This document shows, one piece after another, positions 46,657 to 59,000 of a DNA stretch of 64,000 nucleotides. Position numbers and translations under genes: made by a program. How positions within the stretch are numbered: position 1 is the stretch's first letter; every line of letters starts with the position of its first letter. The notes under the pieces are model-generated. The model did not search any database. It worked only from the letters and a program-made list of their open reading frames with translations, and had not been told where the DNA came from. The DNA is taken from the NCBI GenBank assembly GCA_022264855.1, contig JABYQU010000001.1, forward strand, positions 1,550,001-1,614,000. Direction: 5' to 3'. The stretch is from Lenzites betulinus (Eukaryota > Basidiomycota > Agaricomycetes > Polyporales > Polyporaceae).

Positions 46657-49600
46657 ATGGGGCCAGTCTCCGTGCATCAGCTCTACCAGCGGCTTGAGAC
46701 TGTCGGGAAAGGTGCTTACGGCTCAGTGCATAAGGGTCGGGACCTGCGTACGGGCGAAGTCGTCGCGCTCAAGATCATCAACCTCGATACCGAAGACGAT
46801 GATGTAGGCGACATCCAGCGCGAAGTAGCTCTCCTGACCCAGCTCAGAGATGCACCGAACGTCACCAAGTACTTTGGGTGCTACATGGACGGTCCCCGTG
46901 TGTGGATCGTCATGGAGTACGCCCAGGGAGGCAGCGTGCGGACGCTCATGAAGGCATGCAAGGACGGCGTGGTCGAGGAGAAGTACGTCTCCGTCATCAC
47001 GCGGGAGGTCTTGAACGGCCTCAGCTACCTGCACAAGTCGGCCATCATCCACCGCGACCTCAAGGCTGCGAATATCCTCATCACCGCTGCGGGGAAGGTT
47101 ATGATCGCAGACTTTGGTGTCTCCGCGCTACTGGTCACCGCTTCTAGCAAACGCAACACCCTCGTCGGGACGCCGCATTGGATGGCTCCTGAGGTGGCGC
47201 ACGCATCTGCGTATGACACTAAGGCGGACATCTGGAGCCTGGGTATCATGATATACGAGATGATCAAGGGGAGCGCCCCTAATTCGCACATTGTGGACCA
47301 GCACAAGCTCATTCAGCTTATTCCGAGGATGAAGCCTCCCCGTCTTACCGAAGCAGAGGGCAGTAAGGAGCTGCGAGAATTTATGGTCGCGTGTTTGAGA
47401 GAGTCTCCGAACGATGTGCGTTGCTAGACTGCAGCTATGTTGTCCTTGTCTGATACACAAGTTCCATAGCGTCTGTCTGCGGATGACTTGCTGAAGACGA
47501 AGTGGATCCAAGCTGTTCGGAGAACACCCGTCACCACTCTCAAGGACCTGATACTTCGCTATGACGCTTGGATCAAAGGTGGTGGCTCACGCGCGAGCAT
47601 GGCTGCACCCCTACCTTGGGAGGAAGAGGAGGAGCGGGAACGAGAGTATGTGTGGGCATTGCTGTGCAGACTACATACTGACATATAATACAGGATACAG
47701 GCTGGCTCGGATTTCGAAGACGATGAGAACCCTTGGGAGTTTGACACCGTTAGGGGCCGGTCCACATCCAGTCTGGACTATCTTGAGCCTGCTAGCGCGC
47801 TACTTTCTCTCCTCGAGGATGAGACCGCAGGCGGTCAGTCTACGGTTCGCCCGCCGCCCACCAACGTACCCGCTACGTTGCGGAACCTATTCGACTATGG
47901 TGAACTCCCTCCTGATTCCTTCCCTTTGCCGACTTTCGAGATGCCAACGGAGGAACTCATGGCCAACCCCTCTCTCAACGTTGCTTCCCCGCCTATGCGT
48001 GGACGGAGTCCATCTCGCGGTCTCACAACGCCCGAACCTCCCGGAGATGACCCACATACTGCCAAGCAATCTGCTTTCGTATTTCCTCCTCGCTCAGCCA
48101 CACCCCGTTCAAAGGCTGCCCCTCTCGATCAGGAAGACTTCGAACCACCACCTTCTCCACTTGAGCGGAAACGCGAACGCTTGCCACCTCTCGGACCTGG
48201 CATTCCTCGCACGGCTGCGCCATTCTCGTTTGGTGGTGATGACGAGGGCCCACCTAGCACACCCATCACCAAGTCCGTTCCAACCTATCGTGAAGTCAGG
48301 TCAACTCGGGGTGTACCGAACATCGAGATTCCTGAAGTATCCCCAATCGACGCGACCGTAGATGGCGGTCTTCCCATAGTGCTCTCGACGTCGTCTCCAG
48401 AGCGTTCGACCTCTGACCGGCCAACGGCGAGTCGGAAGAGGTCGCAAAGTCATCTGGCTGGTGTCTCATCTCCGTCTCCTCCTATAGCCGTGCGTGGACG
48501 CACCCTCGCCACCTCCGATTTCCGCTTCCCTCCTGTGTCTCCCCTTCCTCTCGTTCCCCGGGAGAGCTCTACACCATCATCCCCTCTACCAACATTCAAG
48601 CTGCCCCATGGACACGATCGCAGATCCCCAACACACTCCAGCGTCTCCACCATTTCCACCATATCCACGACGTCCAGTATACATCAAACTTCCCAGTCGT
48701 TGGATGCTTCCATACTTCCCAAGCGCCTTGCGTCGCCTGGAGGCTCCCTGCCTACCCCGCCACCCATGATGCGCGCACGGTCAGCTACAGCACTGGACCC
48801 ACCTGGCTCCTTCGCAGCGGCGCAGAACTCTCTCATAGGATCAGCCAAGGGTCCCTACCGAAGACCCAGTTTGAGTCGTTTAGGATCCGCTGGAGTACTA
48901 GACATGCCTTCGAGACCTTACGCCAAGAGAGGTGATGAAAGGAGTGGCAGCCCCGCGGAGTCGTTGTTCAATCACTCATCAGGAATCACTGTGCCCGGTC
49001 TTCGAGACGTATTGAAGGTATTTACGTCCCTTCCGCTTCGCCTGTCGACTACTACTGACGCACTCTAAGATCCCGACGCTTAGCTCAGAACACAAGCTGG
49101 GCATGTCTGACCTGCTCCCTCCCTCACCCTCACCATTCGCCATCCCGCCCCGACCGTCAAAACTAGCGGGATCCAACCCGCAGCCGAACTCCACCGCCTC
49201 CTCCTCCTCCACCTCACTCAACTCACTCTCCTCGTTCCAGAACCACTCGTCCTCGGACCTGCGCCTCGCGCCCTCCGAGCTCTCCTCGTCCTTCACCTCC
49301 CACACGCGCTCCCTCTCGCTCGGCGGCTCGCACTCGCTGCCCGCGCTCGCGTCCGACGTGCTCTCCGGCCCGCCGATCCGCCCGCTCGACCTCGCGCCGC
49401 TCATGCACTCGCACGAGGCGACGCACACGGAGCTCGCGCGCACGGTCGACGAGCTGCAGCAGTGGATGTCCGTCGTCGAGGCGGGCCTCACGCAGATGCT
49501 CGAGCACCCCGCGCGCGATACGATCGAGGAGGAGCAGGAGGATGGTCCCGCCGGGTTCGACCGCGGCCTGCGTGGGGACTTTGCGACGGGCGGCCGGACG

Positions 49601-49657
49601 GTGAGCAGTAGCACGGTCACGCCTGGGTCGTTTGCCGTGCCGGTCGCGATCGAGTAA
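46657..49657 (+). CDS. STE20/GCK-family protein kinase (Nak1/Kic1-like)
   Basis: Four exons (46657-47415, 47470-47645, 47694-49017, 49070-49657) give 948 residues. The kinase domain lies at about 10-270. It has a glycine loop GKGAYGSV (17-24), VALK Lys39, IIHRDLKAANIL (HRD 132-134), DFG 152-154, and GTPHWMAPE with APE at 177-179. All catalytic residues are intact. The GTPHWMAPEV signature and position match S. pombe Nak1 and Cryptococcus Kic1, the GCK kinases of the MOR/RAM network that drive polarised growth and cell separation through an NDR kinase. The long C-terminal tail is Ser/Pro-rich and disordered, ending in a conserved helical piece (HEATHTELARTVDELQQWM). It is cytoplasmic or cortical by family. 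Confidence 0.92.
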
Positions 49658-50086
49658 GGGTTCTGGATTGCCGCGCGCGGGTGAGGCGTGCGGTGGGGGT
49701 GTTTGGGCTTTCGGCGTGGCTAGTGCCACTTTTCGAGTCTTGTTTTTCCATGATCGGATTCGTCTGTATTGTCGTCGGTCGTGCTCTAGACGCAAAGTAC
49801 ATGTATAACAGTTGTGATCTCTCTAACTTGTAAGCATACAGCCTGTTACGAAGAGTCGGGAGAACTCTATACTAGAATTCATAGCACCTTGCCTCCTGAA
49901 ATAGCACAATTACTACCTCGTTTCCACGAAGGTAGATATGCGTATGCATATCGCTCAGGTGAACGAGTCAGAATGCACACGAGGTTAGATGCAATATAGC
50001 TTAAAACTTCTATAGGATTGTCTACTCCTACACCCAGGTATACACAACAGAGCCCGCGAACGATACCAATAAGGTTCAGGGACTGG
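49658..50086. other. intergenic between convergent genes
   Basis: About 430 bp of AT-rich 3' flank shared by the kinase (plus) and APS kinase (minus) genes. No distinct element is seen. Confidence 0.4.
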
Positions 50087-51106
50087 TTAGATGAGGCTCC
50101 GCTGGGAGAGATACTCCGTGATACGCTTGACCGCCTCCGTCACGTCGCACTCGTCCGTCTTGATGTGCACTTCCGGGCTCTCGGGAGCCTCGTACGGCGC
50201 GGAGATCCCGGTGAAGTCTGCGGGCGGCGATGTCAGCCTTTGAACATCGCGAGAGAGATAGAACGAATGGCAGATGCGAAATGGGCGAAACAGAGGGGGC
50301 GTAGGAGATCAAGAACGGGAACAAAAGTAAAACAGAGAGCTGGGGAGACGGCACGCACCCTTGATCTCGCCCGCCCGCGCCTTCTTGTAAAGGCCCTTCG
50401 GATCGCGCTCCTCGACAACGCTTAGCGGCGCATCGACGTATACCTCAACAAACGCGAGTCCCGCCTTCTCGTGCAGCTCGCGCGCAACCGCGCGGTCTGC
50501 GCGGTACGGCGAGATGAACGCGGTGAGCGCGACGGCGGACGCGTCCGCGAAGAGTTTCGAGACCTGCGTGGGCGAGCGCGGGTTTACCACAGGCAGGCGT
50601 GATATACGTCCATCAGAAATAAATGCGTTGGAAAGGGGTGGGAGAAGGGAAAGAACGTCAGTACGGCTGAGCGCGGGAGAGTGAGAGGGAGGGGACGCAC
50701 CTCGCCGATGCGGCGGATGTTCTCGTTCCGCGACTTCTCGTCGAACCCGAGGTCCTTGTTCAGCCCGAAGCGGATGTTGTCCCCGTCGAGGCGGTACGCG
50801 AACTTGTGCAGGTGCAGGAGGTGCTGCTCGAGCGCGCACGCGATCGTCGACTGCACGAAAAAAGTTCGCGGCGGGCACCGTCAGCGCGCGCGAGCGAGAG
50901 TCGAGGACGACGGTGTGAGATGCGCACCTTACCGCTCGCGCTGAGCCCGGTGAACCAGACGGTGACGCCCTTCTGACCGAGGAGCTGCCCGCGCTCCTCC
51001 GCGCTCACCGATCCTGCAGAGATCGGCCGTGCCTCCGTTAGCGAGTTGGGCAGGGCCGCGCCGCGGGCAGACACTCACCGGGGTGGAAAACAATGTTGGT
51101 CGCCAT
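50087..51106 (-). CDS. MET14: adenylylsulfate (APS) kinase
   Basis: Five exons (51106-51079, 51013-50928, 50850-50701, 50563-50359, 50217-50087) give 199 residues, the normal length. Motifs in order: Walker A GLSASGKST (32-40), [31 protein letters not shown], the FISPYRADR anion-binding segment and the signature [18 protein letters not shown]. The enzyme phosphorylates adenosine 5'-phosphosulfate to PAPS with ATP, the second step of sulfate assimilation, in the cytosol. It also supplies PAPS for sulfation. The first exon codes only for MATNIVFHP. It is a stand-alone kinase, not fused to ATP sulfurylase. The call is unambiguous. Confidence 0.96.
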
Positions 51107-51739
51107 CTCAAGCGTGTTTTATTCGAGGCAGGAGTGGGGTCGGGTGCGGGGCAGGTCTCGGAGGCGGGCTCAGGGCTGCAGCAGTTTGCGATCGTGCTCC
51201 CCGTCCGCCCGCGTGTATAAGTACGGGGAGCGCACGTGACGCGCCCGTCGCGCTCCCTCGCGGGGGGCGCGCGGGCAGCGAATCGGTGGGAGGGCAATTC
51301 GCGCGCGGGCGGTGTGCATGATTCAGCGCGGGGGTGAATTCCAGATTGCTGCTGCACGGGGCGCGGCGAGGGGTCGACGCGCGCGGCGGGGGCCAATGGT
51401 GGGGGAAGGGTATGCGCAGGGGGAGGCGTGGTGGGAGCGCGCTAGAGATGGGAGAGAGACCGGCAGCGTCTGACTGGCTCGCGCACGCATGACGCGGTGA
51501 TGCATTACTCGTATGTCAATACACTTATATACAGGGCCGGGCCAATGGGCGTGCGTGGTATATAGCACAATGCGACAGCGAGAGAGAAGAAGGGAGGCAT
51601 AGCGGGAGGTAGGCTCCAGTATCCGTAAGGTGACTGCAACGCGAGAGGGAGCACGGGCACTAATCGTAAACACCGACAGGACGGACCAGTAAAACCGATA
51701 ACATCGAAGTGCAGGACATTGATTGCTCGAAGCTCAGAG
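51107..51739. other. intergenic, APS kinase promoter
   Basis: About 0.6 kb between two minus-strand genes. No distinct motif, RNA or repeat is recognised. Confidence 0.4.
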
Positions 51740-52838
51740 TCATGGCTGGTGCAGCCGGCCGCAAACCCAGAGAACTACCCTTTGAATTGCATCCGTTACT
51801 TGTTCCGTGCTGAGCGGCTGGTCGACCGGGGGACAATGCATGAACAGCACCGGGGTGGTCTTCGGAGGGGTGCTCCGCTCCTTGAACTTCTCCTGTGGTG
51901 CGACATTCCTCCGTGCCTCCGCGAGTGAGCAGTAGAAGATGTAATCGCACAGATAGTGACCGGCGTCCATAGAGGAGTACACCTGCTGCAAGGCCCGTCA
52001 GCGGACCGCGCGGGGAGATGAGAAGCAGGCACACGCACGTCAATTCCGCTTTCCTTGAGGTGGACGATCAACTTGGGCACGTCGATCTCCGTCGACAGCT
52101 CGTCCGCGAAGTTCTCGTAACCCTTCCCGAACCCGCGGTTGGGCACGGGCGGAATGTCCATGACCTCCGCCGGGCCCGGGCCCTCAGGCCCGCTCGGACC
52201 CGGGAGAGACGCTCCGACGAGCATGCGCTCCATGCGCTCGAGCTCCGCATCTGCGGTGTCGCGGATGGGGTCCTTGGGGAGGTGTACAATCGGGGCGTAC
52301 TCGCCGTCGGCGTCCTTCATCCGGTAGCCATTCTTGTGCCCGATGCGCTCGATGCGGAGGGGGCCGCGCCCCGCGACGCCGACATGGAAGATGAAGTCGT
52401 ACCCGTTGGCCGGAGGTGGGGGGATGGCATATGCGGGGTCGCGGGGGCGCGGAAAGACGGGCGGGCGGGCATAGAGGCCGGGGACGGTGCTGAGTACGGC
52501 TTGGTAGGAGACGGGCACTTCAAGCACGGTGATATGGATCTGCTGAGGACGGCGGAGGAACTCCTCCATTTCGTCTGTAATCATCGCTGTCTGATCCGCG
52601 GGCGAGAGGAGGTCCGTGGGCGGATCGGCGTAGAGGATGGTGTTGTGGAGCGGTCGGACGGCGAGCCAGGAGGGATTCACCGTGTACTTGCCAAATGGCT
52701 GAACGTATGTTGGCAGTCAGGCGCATGGTCCGTATGAGAGCAAGAGAAGACGACGACGGTACTTACGCCGAAGCCGGTTATGAGGACGCGGAGGGCATTG
52801 CGGTCGATACCGTCTGTGGCTTGCACGATGGGAGGCAT
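51740..52838 (-). CDS. pyroglutamyl-peptidase I-like protein (peptidase C15)
   Basis: Three exons (52838-52767, 52698-52039, 51985-51740) give 325 residues. The start reads RVLITGFGPFGKYTVNPSW, the typical opening of the C15 fold. Probable catalytic residues are Glu141 in PLRIERIGHK, Cys257 in DAGHYLCDYIFY and His294 in FMHCPP, in the family order E-C-H. The enzyme would remove N-terminal pyroglutamate from peptides in the cytosol. It is longer than bacterial enzymes (about 215 residues) because of a Pro-rich insert around 160-230 (GASLPGPSGPEGPG). It stands head to head with the Mgs1 gene about 0.6 kb away, so the two may share a promoter region. Confidence 0.87.
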
Positions 52839-53460
52839 GAGTGAAGACGTAGAGGACGCGCCTGGCGTCTGCGGGGCGAGAGCGGATGCGGTGGTGGTGG
52901 TGGAACGGAAGAGAGAAGAGCAGGACAAGGTATGTAAGGCGAAGGGAGGCAGTAGCGGAGCGCGGAATGAGCGACTGGTCCGTCGTCCGATCGATGCGCG
53001 CCAGCGTCCTCCCCCGCATCTCCTCGCAGTCCTCTTCTTCCCATGACCTACAACAGTGCTGCGGCCAGACGACACACTACGCACCACTACACACCCGGAC
53101 GCACGCCTGTCTTTTTGGCTACGACGCTCAGCCACGCGCATCACACTCCTCCCGTTCCGCGAAGCTCATACAGCCGACCACATGTCCTTATCGTGTCCCC
53201 CTCACCTCGTATGAGTAAACTGCCATGATCGCCCTCTTCGTATTAGAGTCGTAACATCAAACGACGTCGACGTGAGGCGGAACGCTGTTCGCACAATATT
53301 ATGGCCAGTAATACCGATTAGGCGCCAAGAAGCTTCATCTAATCTGTTCACGTGACCAACGCGTCGCCTCAAGTCGCTTCAACCTTTTGCGTGTCCTCCA
53401 CCCCTCTGCTCGCTCGTTATTGAACTTGAAGGCGGCTGCGTTGGAAAGTGTGTCTGCCAG
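52839..53460. other. intergenic, divergent promoter
   Basis: About 620 bp between the C15 peptidase (minus) and Mgs1 (plus). It probably holds both promoters. No TATA box is evident on either side. Confidence 0.4.
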
Positions 53461-55822
53461 ATGGGATCGGACAAAGGTATGCACCTGATCGATGACCTCC
53501 CATCATCAAAACAGACGCGTCCTCGTCCTTACTCACCTTCAAACAGTTACTTGGTGGGTAGGCAGTTCCAGTTGAAAGCTTTGTGTTTCCATTTAAATCG
53601 GCCACAAACCAGTCCAGTATGCTCCAAGGATGTTTCGGAACGCGACATCAACCGCCATTTGGACAATAACTGTGCCGATGAGCCGTCCACTACCCCTTCC
53701 GCTACACAGAAGGGAAAAATGTCCCAGGCCTCCCTCACCTCCCTCTTTACGCCCTCCGGGAAGGCTACGTACGCGTCATCCAGCAAGTCGGGACTTACGC
53801 GGAAACGCAGTGAGATGGAGGACACGTCTGGTCCTGATATTGCTCCTCTCAAACGTCAGCGAGTTACCGCGTCTTCGCGGCTACAATCTGCAGCTCCCTT
53901 GGCAGAGCGTTTACGACCACAGTCCCTGGATGAATTCGTCGGCCAGCCACATCTGACTGAGCCGGGCTCCCTTCTCATGGGCCACCTTGATCGGGGTGCA
54001 ACGGGAAGTATCATATTTTGGGGACCGCCTGGGTACGTGTTTGTTCTATAGAACGCCGCCGACGTCTCCCTGACGCTATTTGTAGATGTGGAAAGACCAC
54101 ATTAGCGCGACTGCTTGCTAAACGCACAAACGCGGTGTTCAAAGAGCTCAGCGCGACGGACTCTGGGATAGCCGACGTCCGTGCGGTCGTCGAAGAAGCC
54201 AAGAATCTGCTCGCACTCACTGGCAGGTTCGAGCCTCGGCCGTTATCTGACGGCGTACGCTCATGCTGTGTCTTCCATAGGCGAACCATCCTATTCCTAG
54301 ACGAGGTGCATCGCTTCAACAAAGCACAGCAGGTAAATCAGCGTCCCGTGTATAGGTGCGACGTCATTGACGACGCGTCAGGACATCTTCCTACCTTTCC
54401 TTGAGCTGGGCCACCTGCAGGTGTGTGTGTCGTGTCTCATGACTGGAGATCTACGTTCGACGTTTTGGGTAAGTTAATAGGTGCGACGACTGAGAATCCG
54501 TCGTTCCGTTTGACCAGTGCTCTGTTGAGCCGTTGTCGGTTAGTGATTTACTTCTCTCGTCCAATATTTCCCGACCGATTCCCCGTATAGCGTGTTCGTG
54601 CTGGAACGACTCACAGATGGCGACATCAAACGAATCATAACGCAGGCCGTGGAACGCGTCTCTGAAGAAAGGCCAAAGAAAGCAGCACGCGTACCTGCCC
54701 AGGACGACGTGTACATCCTCGAGGACGCTTCGAGTGACGTTGCGAGCTCGCAGCCCGACATCGAGGAACCGCTGACGCAGCCGTCATCGCAACCACCGTC
54801 TTCACAGTCCGGCCCCTCCGGGAGCCAACCGTCCATGCAGGACTCCGCACACGCATTCCCCGGCTACCCGCAGCTCACGCCCAAAGTGCTCTCCACGGTC
54901 GTCTCGCTATCCACCGGCGACGCTCGCACGGCCCTCTCCCTCCTTGAGCTCGTCCTCTCTGCTTCGCCCGCGTCAGACGAGGAGAAGCTGCTATCCGCGC
55001 TCCGCCGCTCGGTGTCGACGGCGTATGACCGTTCCGGCGACGCGCGCTACGACCTCATCTCCGCGTTGCACAAGAGCGTGCGCGGGAGCCAGGGCAGCGC
55101 CGCGCTCTACTGGCTCGCGCGCATGCTTGGCGCGGGCGAGGACCCGCTCTATATCGCGCGCCGCATGGTTGTCTGCGCGAGCGAGGACATCGGGCTAGCG
55201 GACAGCCGCGCGCTCCCGCTGGTAAGTCTAATCCGGTCTACATGTGTCCTCGCGCTCAACACTTCTTTGCCTTGCATATGCGTCTCTGTGTTCACGACAG
55301 GCGATGGCGACGTACCAAGCGTGCCAGGTAATCGGAATGCCCGAGTGCCGCATCAACCTCGCGCATTTGGTCTCGTACCTCGCCGAGGCCCCCAAGTCGA
55401 CGCGCGCGTACGAGGGCTACAAGCGCGCGGAGGAGGCCGCGAAGCTTGACATGACGATCCCCGTGCCGCTCATGGTGCGCAACGCGCCGACGGGGCTCAT
55501 GCAGAACCTCGGCTACTCGCGCGGGTACAAGTACAACCCCGAGTTTGCGTGAGTTGTTTTCAGCTGCCGACTCGAGACATTCAGTGTTGATCGGTCGTGA
55601 TAATTCAGGCATCCGGTCACGAACGATTATCTGCCGATACAGTTCCACGGCGATGAGTTCCTGCTTAAGGAGGGCGACAAGCACGACAAAACTTGGGACG
55701 AGGACGCTCTCCGGGAGTGGGAGTTGAAGGAGAACGGTGGGCATCCTTGGTCAGGTCGGCCGCCTGAAGAAAATCAGGGCCCGTCGAAGGACTCGGGCGC
55801 ATCTGAGGAGCGTTCAGAGTAG
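53461..55822 (+). CDS. MGS1: Mgs1/WRNIP1 family AAA+ ATPase with UBZ4 finger
   Basis: Ten exons (53461-53476, 53547-53553, 53613-54032, 54086-54226, 54281-54332, 54382-54420, 54474-54538, 54591-55221, 55301-55548, 55609-55822) give 610 residues. The N-terminal UBZ4 ubiquitin-binding finger has C8-x2-C11-x11-H23-x4-C28. A PIP-like QASLTSLF follows, then the AAA+ module: [15 protein letters not shown], Walker A GPPGCGKTT (145-153), Walker [10 protein letters not shown] (D202, E203), sensor 1 GATTENPSF and arginine finger LLSRCRVF. The C-terminal RarA/MgsA region has [31 protein letters not shown] and RGYKYNPEF. The protein acts at stalled replication forks with PCNA and ubiquitin. An insert of about 60 Ser/Gln/Pro-rich residues follows the arginine finger region. 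Exon 2 is only 7 nt. Confidence 0.95.
53547..53553 (+). other. 7-nt microexon in MGS1
   Basis: TTACTTG is flanked by AAACAG on the left and GTGGGT on the right. Joined to exon 1 (ending G) and exon 3 (starting TCCAG), it gives V-T-C-P-V-C, completing the first zinc cysteine. Confidence 0.75.
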
Positions 55823-56010
55823 TCATTGGGTGATTTTGCATCTATGTTCTTGCTTTCTTGCTTTCAACCGCTGCGCACATCCGGATATATATTCAGACCT
55901 GTATAGTCGCTATCATACATCGTTTACATTGCTGCTGAACATGTACAATTTCCATAATTGACCACCATAACATACGTAACACCTTGCAGAACTTGAACCA
56001 GACGATGGCA

Positions 56011-59000
56011 TTACTTCCACATCTTGCCCTTGCAGTTAGGCGCCCCACACTGGCACTTCACGAAGACGGCGTCACTTCTGCGCTTCGCCTTCTCCGCATC
56101 ATCTTCATCTTCATCATCATCTTCATCTTCATCATCATCTTCCTCCTCTTCCTCCTCTTCGTCGTCAGCAGTGTCGCCGGTGTAGGAGAAGCAAAGCTCC
56201 TCGTAGGGCTCGACATCCCTCGACGTGAAGATGGTGAGGAAGGGCTTGTCAATGTTGCCCTCGTTGACGTAGCACGCGACGATGACGCAGTTGGGGTCGC
56301 AGCTGTGGTTCTGTGGATACTGTTAGCATTCGCCAATGTGCTCGCGGCATTCACTGACCAGGTATCTGGTGAACTAAATGTATGGTCAGCGAGTGGTATC
56401 CAAGGATAGTTGTACATATACTCACGTTGCCGGCATGGTAAGCATCAATACAGTATTTTGGGTCTCCGGTGCCATCTTTGAGATGCCAGAAGTCGATGCC
56501 GAATAAGTATGTCCGCCCGAACTTGTTGTAGAGTCTGAAAAGCAAGGACATGAGAACTATGCCACAAGGAGCATTGTCATATGGTCTTGACTTACTCGCC
56601 CCTGACTTCACTCTCCTCGTGCGTCAGAATCTCGCCAGCGTACAGCCCCAGGTAGGTGTAAGCGGGAATTTTCTTCGGACCAGCAAATATTCCTATCGCC
56701 AATAGCATAAACGCCATATCTTCTGCTCTGCATTGAAAAAAACTCACCCCAGCCCTTGTTCGGAGTCTTGCAGATGGCGATATCAACTTGTCGTCCATGC
56801 TGTACCACCTAGTGCAGATGAACTATCAGTACGTGCTCCAGTCTCGAGGGAAAGTAAATAGACGCACCCGGTTCATGCAGTCCTCGGAACACCCGCAGTG
56901 CATGTTGCATTCAAGGATCGGATATTCCGTCGCCCGCAGCTTCCCCTTCCTGTCGTAGATGAAGCCCCCACGGTCCCAATCGCGCTCGCGCTGCCGCTTG
57001 ATACACGCGCACGTCTTCGATGTCGGGTCGCAAGGGCCGACACAGTCGCATCCCTGCAGGCTCTCCAGGTCCGGCGGCGGGACGCCCTCCCCGTGCCACA
57101 TTTGGTTCGAGTAGTAGAATTCAAGGGGCGGCGTCGGCTCGTCGTCGACCTCGTTCACGATCTGGATCGGCGGTGCGGTCGGCTCGTCTTGCGCGGTGTT
57201 CGCGCGGATCTCGGCCTCGAAAACGAGGACCTGCATGTTCCCCGCGAGGCGCGCGCCGAGGCTCAGGTTGTTGAGGCGGTCGTGCAGCTCGTGCGGGATA
57301 TCCCGCGCGAGCTGCATGGGCGGCGCGAACGCGCTCGCGATCCGCTTCCGGTCTGTCTGCCAGGAGATCGACTCGAAGCCTGCGGCCTGGAAGGCCTTCA
57401 TGAACGGGTCGTTGGTGTGGCGAGAGATGCTGCTCGCCGCGACATGCGGGTCGTCGCTGGGCGTGCGGATGTATGGCTGTGCCCGTCGTGCGCGAGTAAG
57501 GGCGAGCTCTGGGGGCTCGGCAGACGAGCTTGCGGAGCCCGAAGTGAGACGTGCAGAACGACGAGGACCTGATGCGACGGACGAGGCTTCAGAGGTAGCT
57601 TGACTGCGCGTGAGCCTCCCGCTAGGAATCGGGATTTTGGACTCGTGTCTGTGCCCGTTAAGCATTGCATGTACTGCTTCACGCTCTTCTGTCTGTGCCG
57701 GCTGGTGCTCGTCGAACTCCCCCATCTTCCGTACTCAATTTAGTCACTGGGAGTAAAATAATTTGGCATCACGTACCTCGACCTCAGGGCTGACTTCGGC
57801 AGAATCCGGATAGACCAGACTAAGACATTCTTCTTCCTCCATATCCTCAGGGCTCGATGACCGTGGTGGGGTCGCTTCGCGCGGAACGAGATTGAGGGCT
57901 GGAATCGATCGGGAAGGTCCTGCATCACTAACATTCTGAGATGGCGCGCCTGTACCGGTCGCACTTGGTGGAAACGGAGCCGGGGGTGAGGGAGCCCGCT
58001 GCCCAGCAGGAGAAAATACTGAGGGGTTTGAAGCTCTAGGTATGAGCGGGGATCTTGGAATCTGCGGGACTGTGGATTGTGCCATCTTCCTGAGGTCGCG
58101 TAGACGTGGTAACATGAGCTTCAACGGCCGTGGCAACTGAGAGGGTGCGCCGCTAGCAGAAACGCTACGAGGGGATGTTTCGTCGACCTTGGAAGAACTA
58201 GCCACAGCATTGGCATGCGTAGCAGAGAGAGACATAGTGATGACCTCTGGAAGGGAGGGGGCACTGTTAACCCGGTGCAAATGACGCGGCAAAGGGACTC
58301 GGTTAGGCTTCTGTGACGAAATATGGGAAATTCTGGGTGGTTTGCGACCGGTCGTGAGGGCTTTGAGATCGAGGGTTTTGATAGGTTTCGATACGGGCGT
58401 TACTGGCGGTGCCATAGACAGCGGAGATGCAAGTGCTGTAAAGTTTATGATAATTGTGTTGCACTACGGGAGAACGTGATTCAACTCACCAGGTTGCAAC
58501 ACAGGCGCCGTTCCGTTAACAGCCTCTGACCTAGGTGTCTCGTTGTCCGAGTCATCGAACGTCAAGTCAATCACTTCCTGGCGAGCAATCTCGTTGCCAG
58601 CTGTCCGGATGATTTGCGAAAGCGTACGGGGATCCGGCGAGTCTTCCATCGGAGGCGTAGCACGGAGACATGCTTTTCCCGTAAGATCGTCCTTGTCTGG
58701 AGTTTGCGCACTTGATGGGGGGTGCGTGGAGGTTGCGGGTTCAGTACTCTTCGAGACAGCAGGCAGGGACGCTGAGCGGTGAGCCAGACTAGGAGTTCCA
58801 GGGACATCGCCTGGAGGAGGGGCGTGAATACCTTCTGAGAGTCTTGACGGGACTTGCAGGGGCTCAGCTTGCTCTCGTGGAAGAGCTTGCACCGGGACTG
58901 GGGCTGCAACGGTGCGTGGCGAGGCTTCCGCTGTCGAGTGGATGGATGTGGACGATGTAGCAGCAGGATCTTCCAGCGCTGTGAATGAGGCCCCAGCCCG

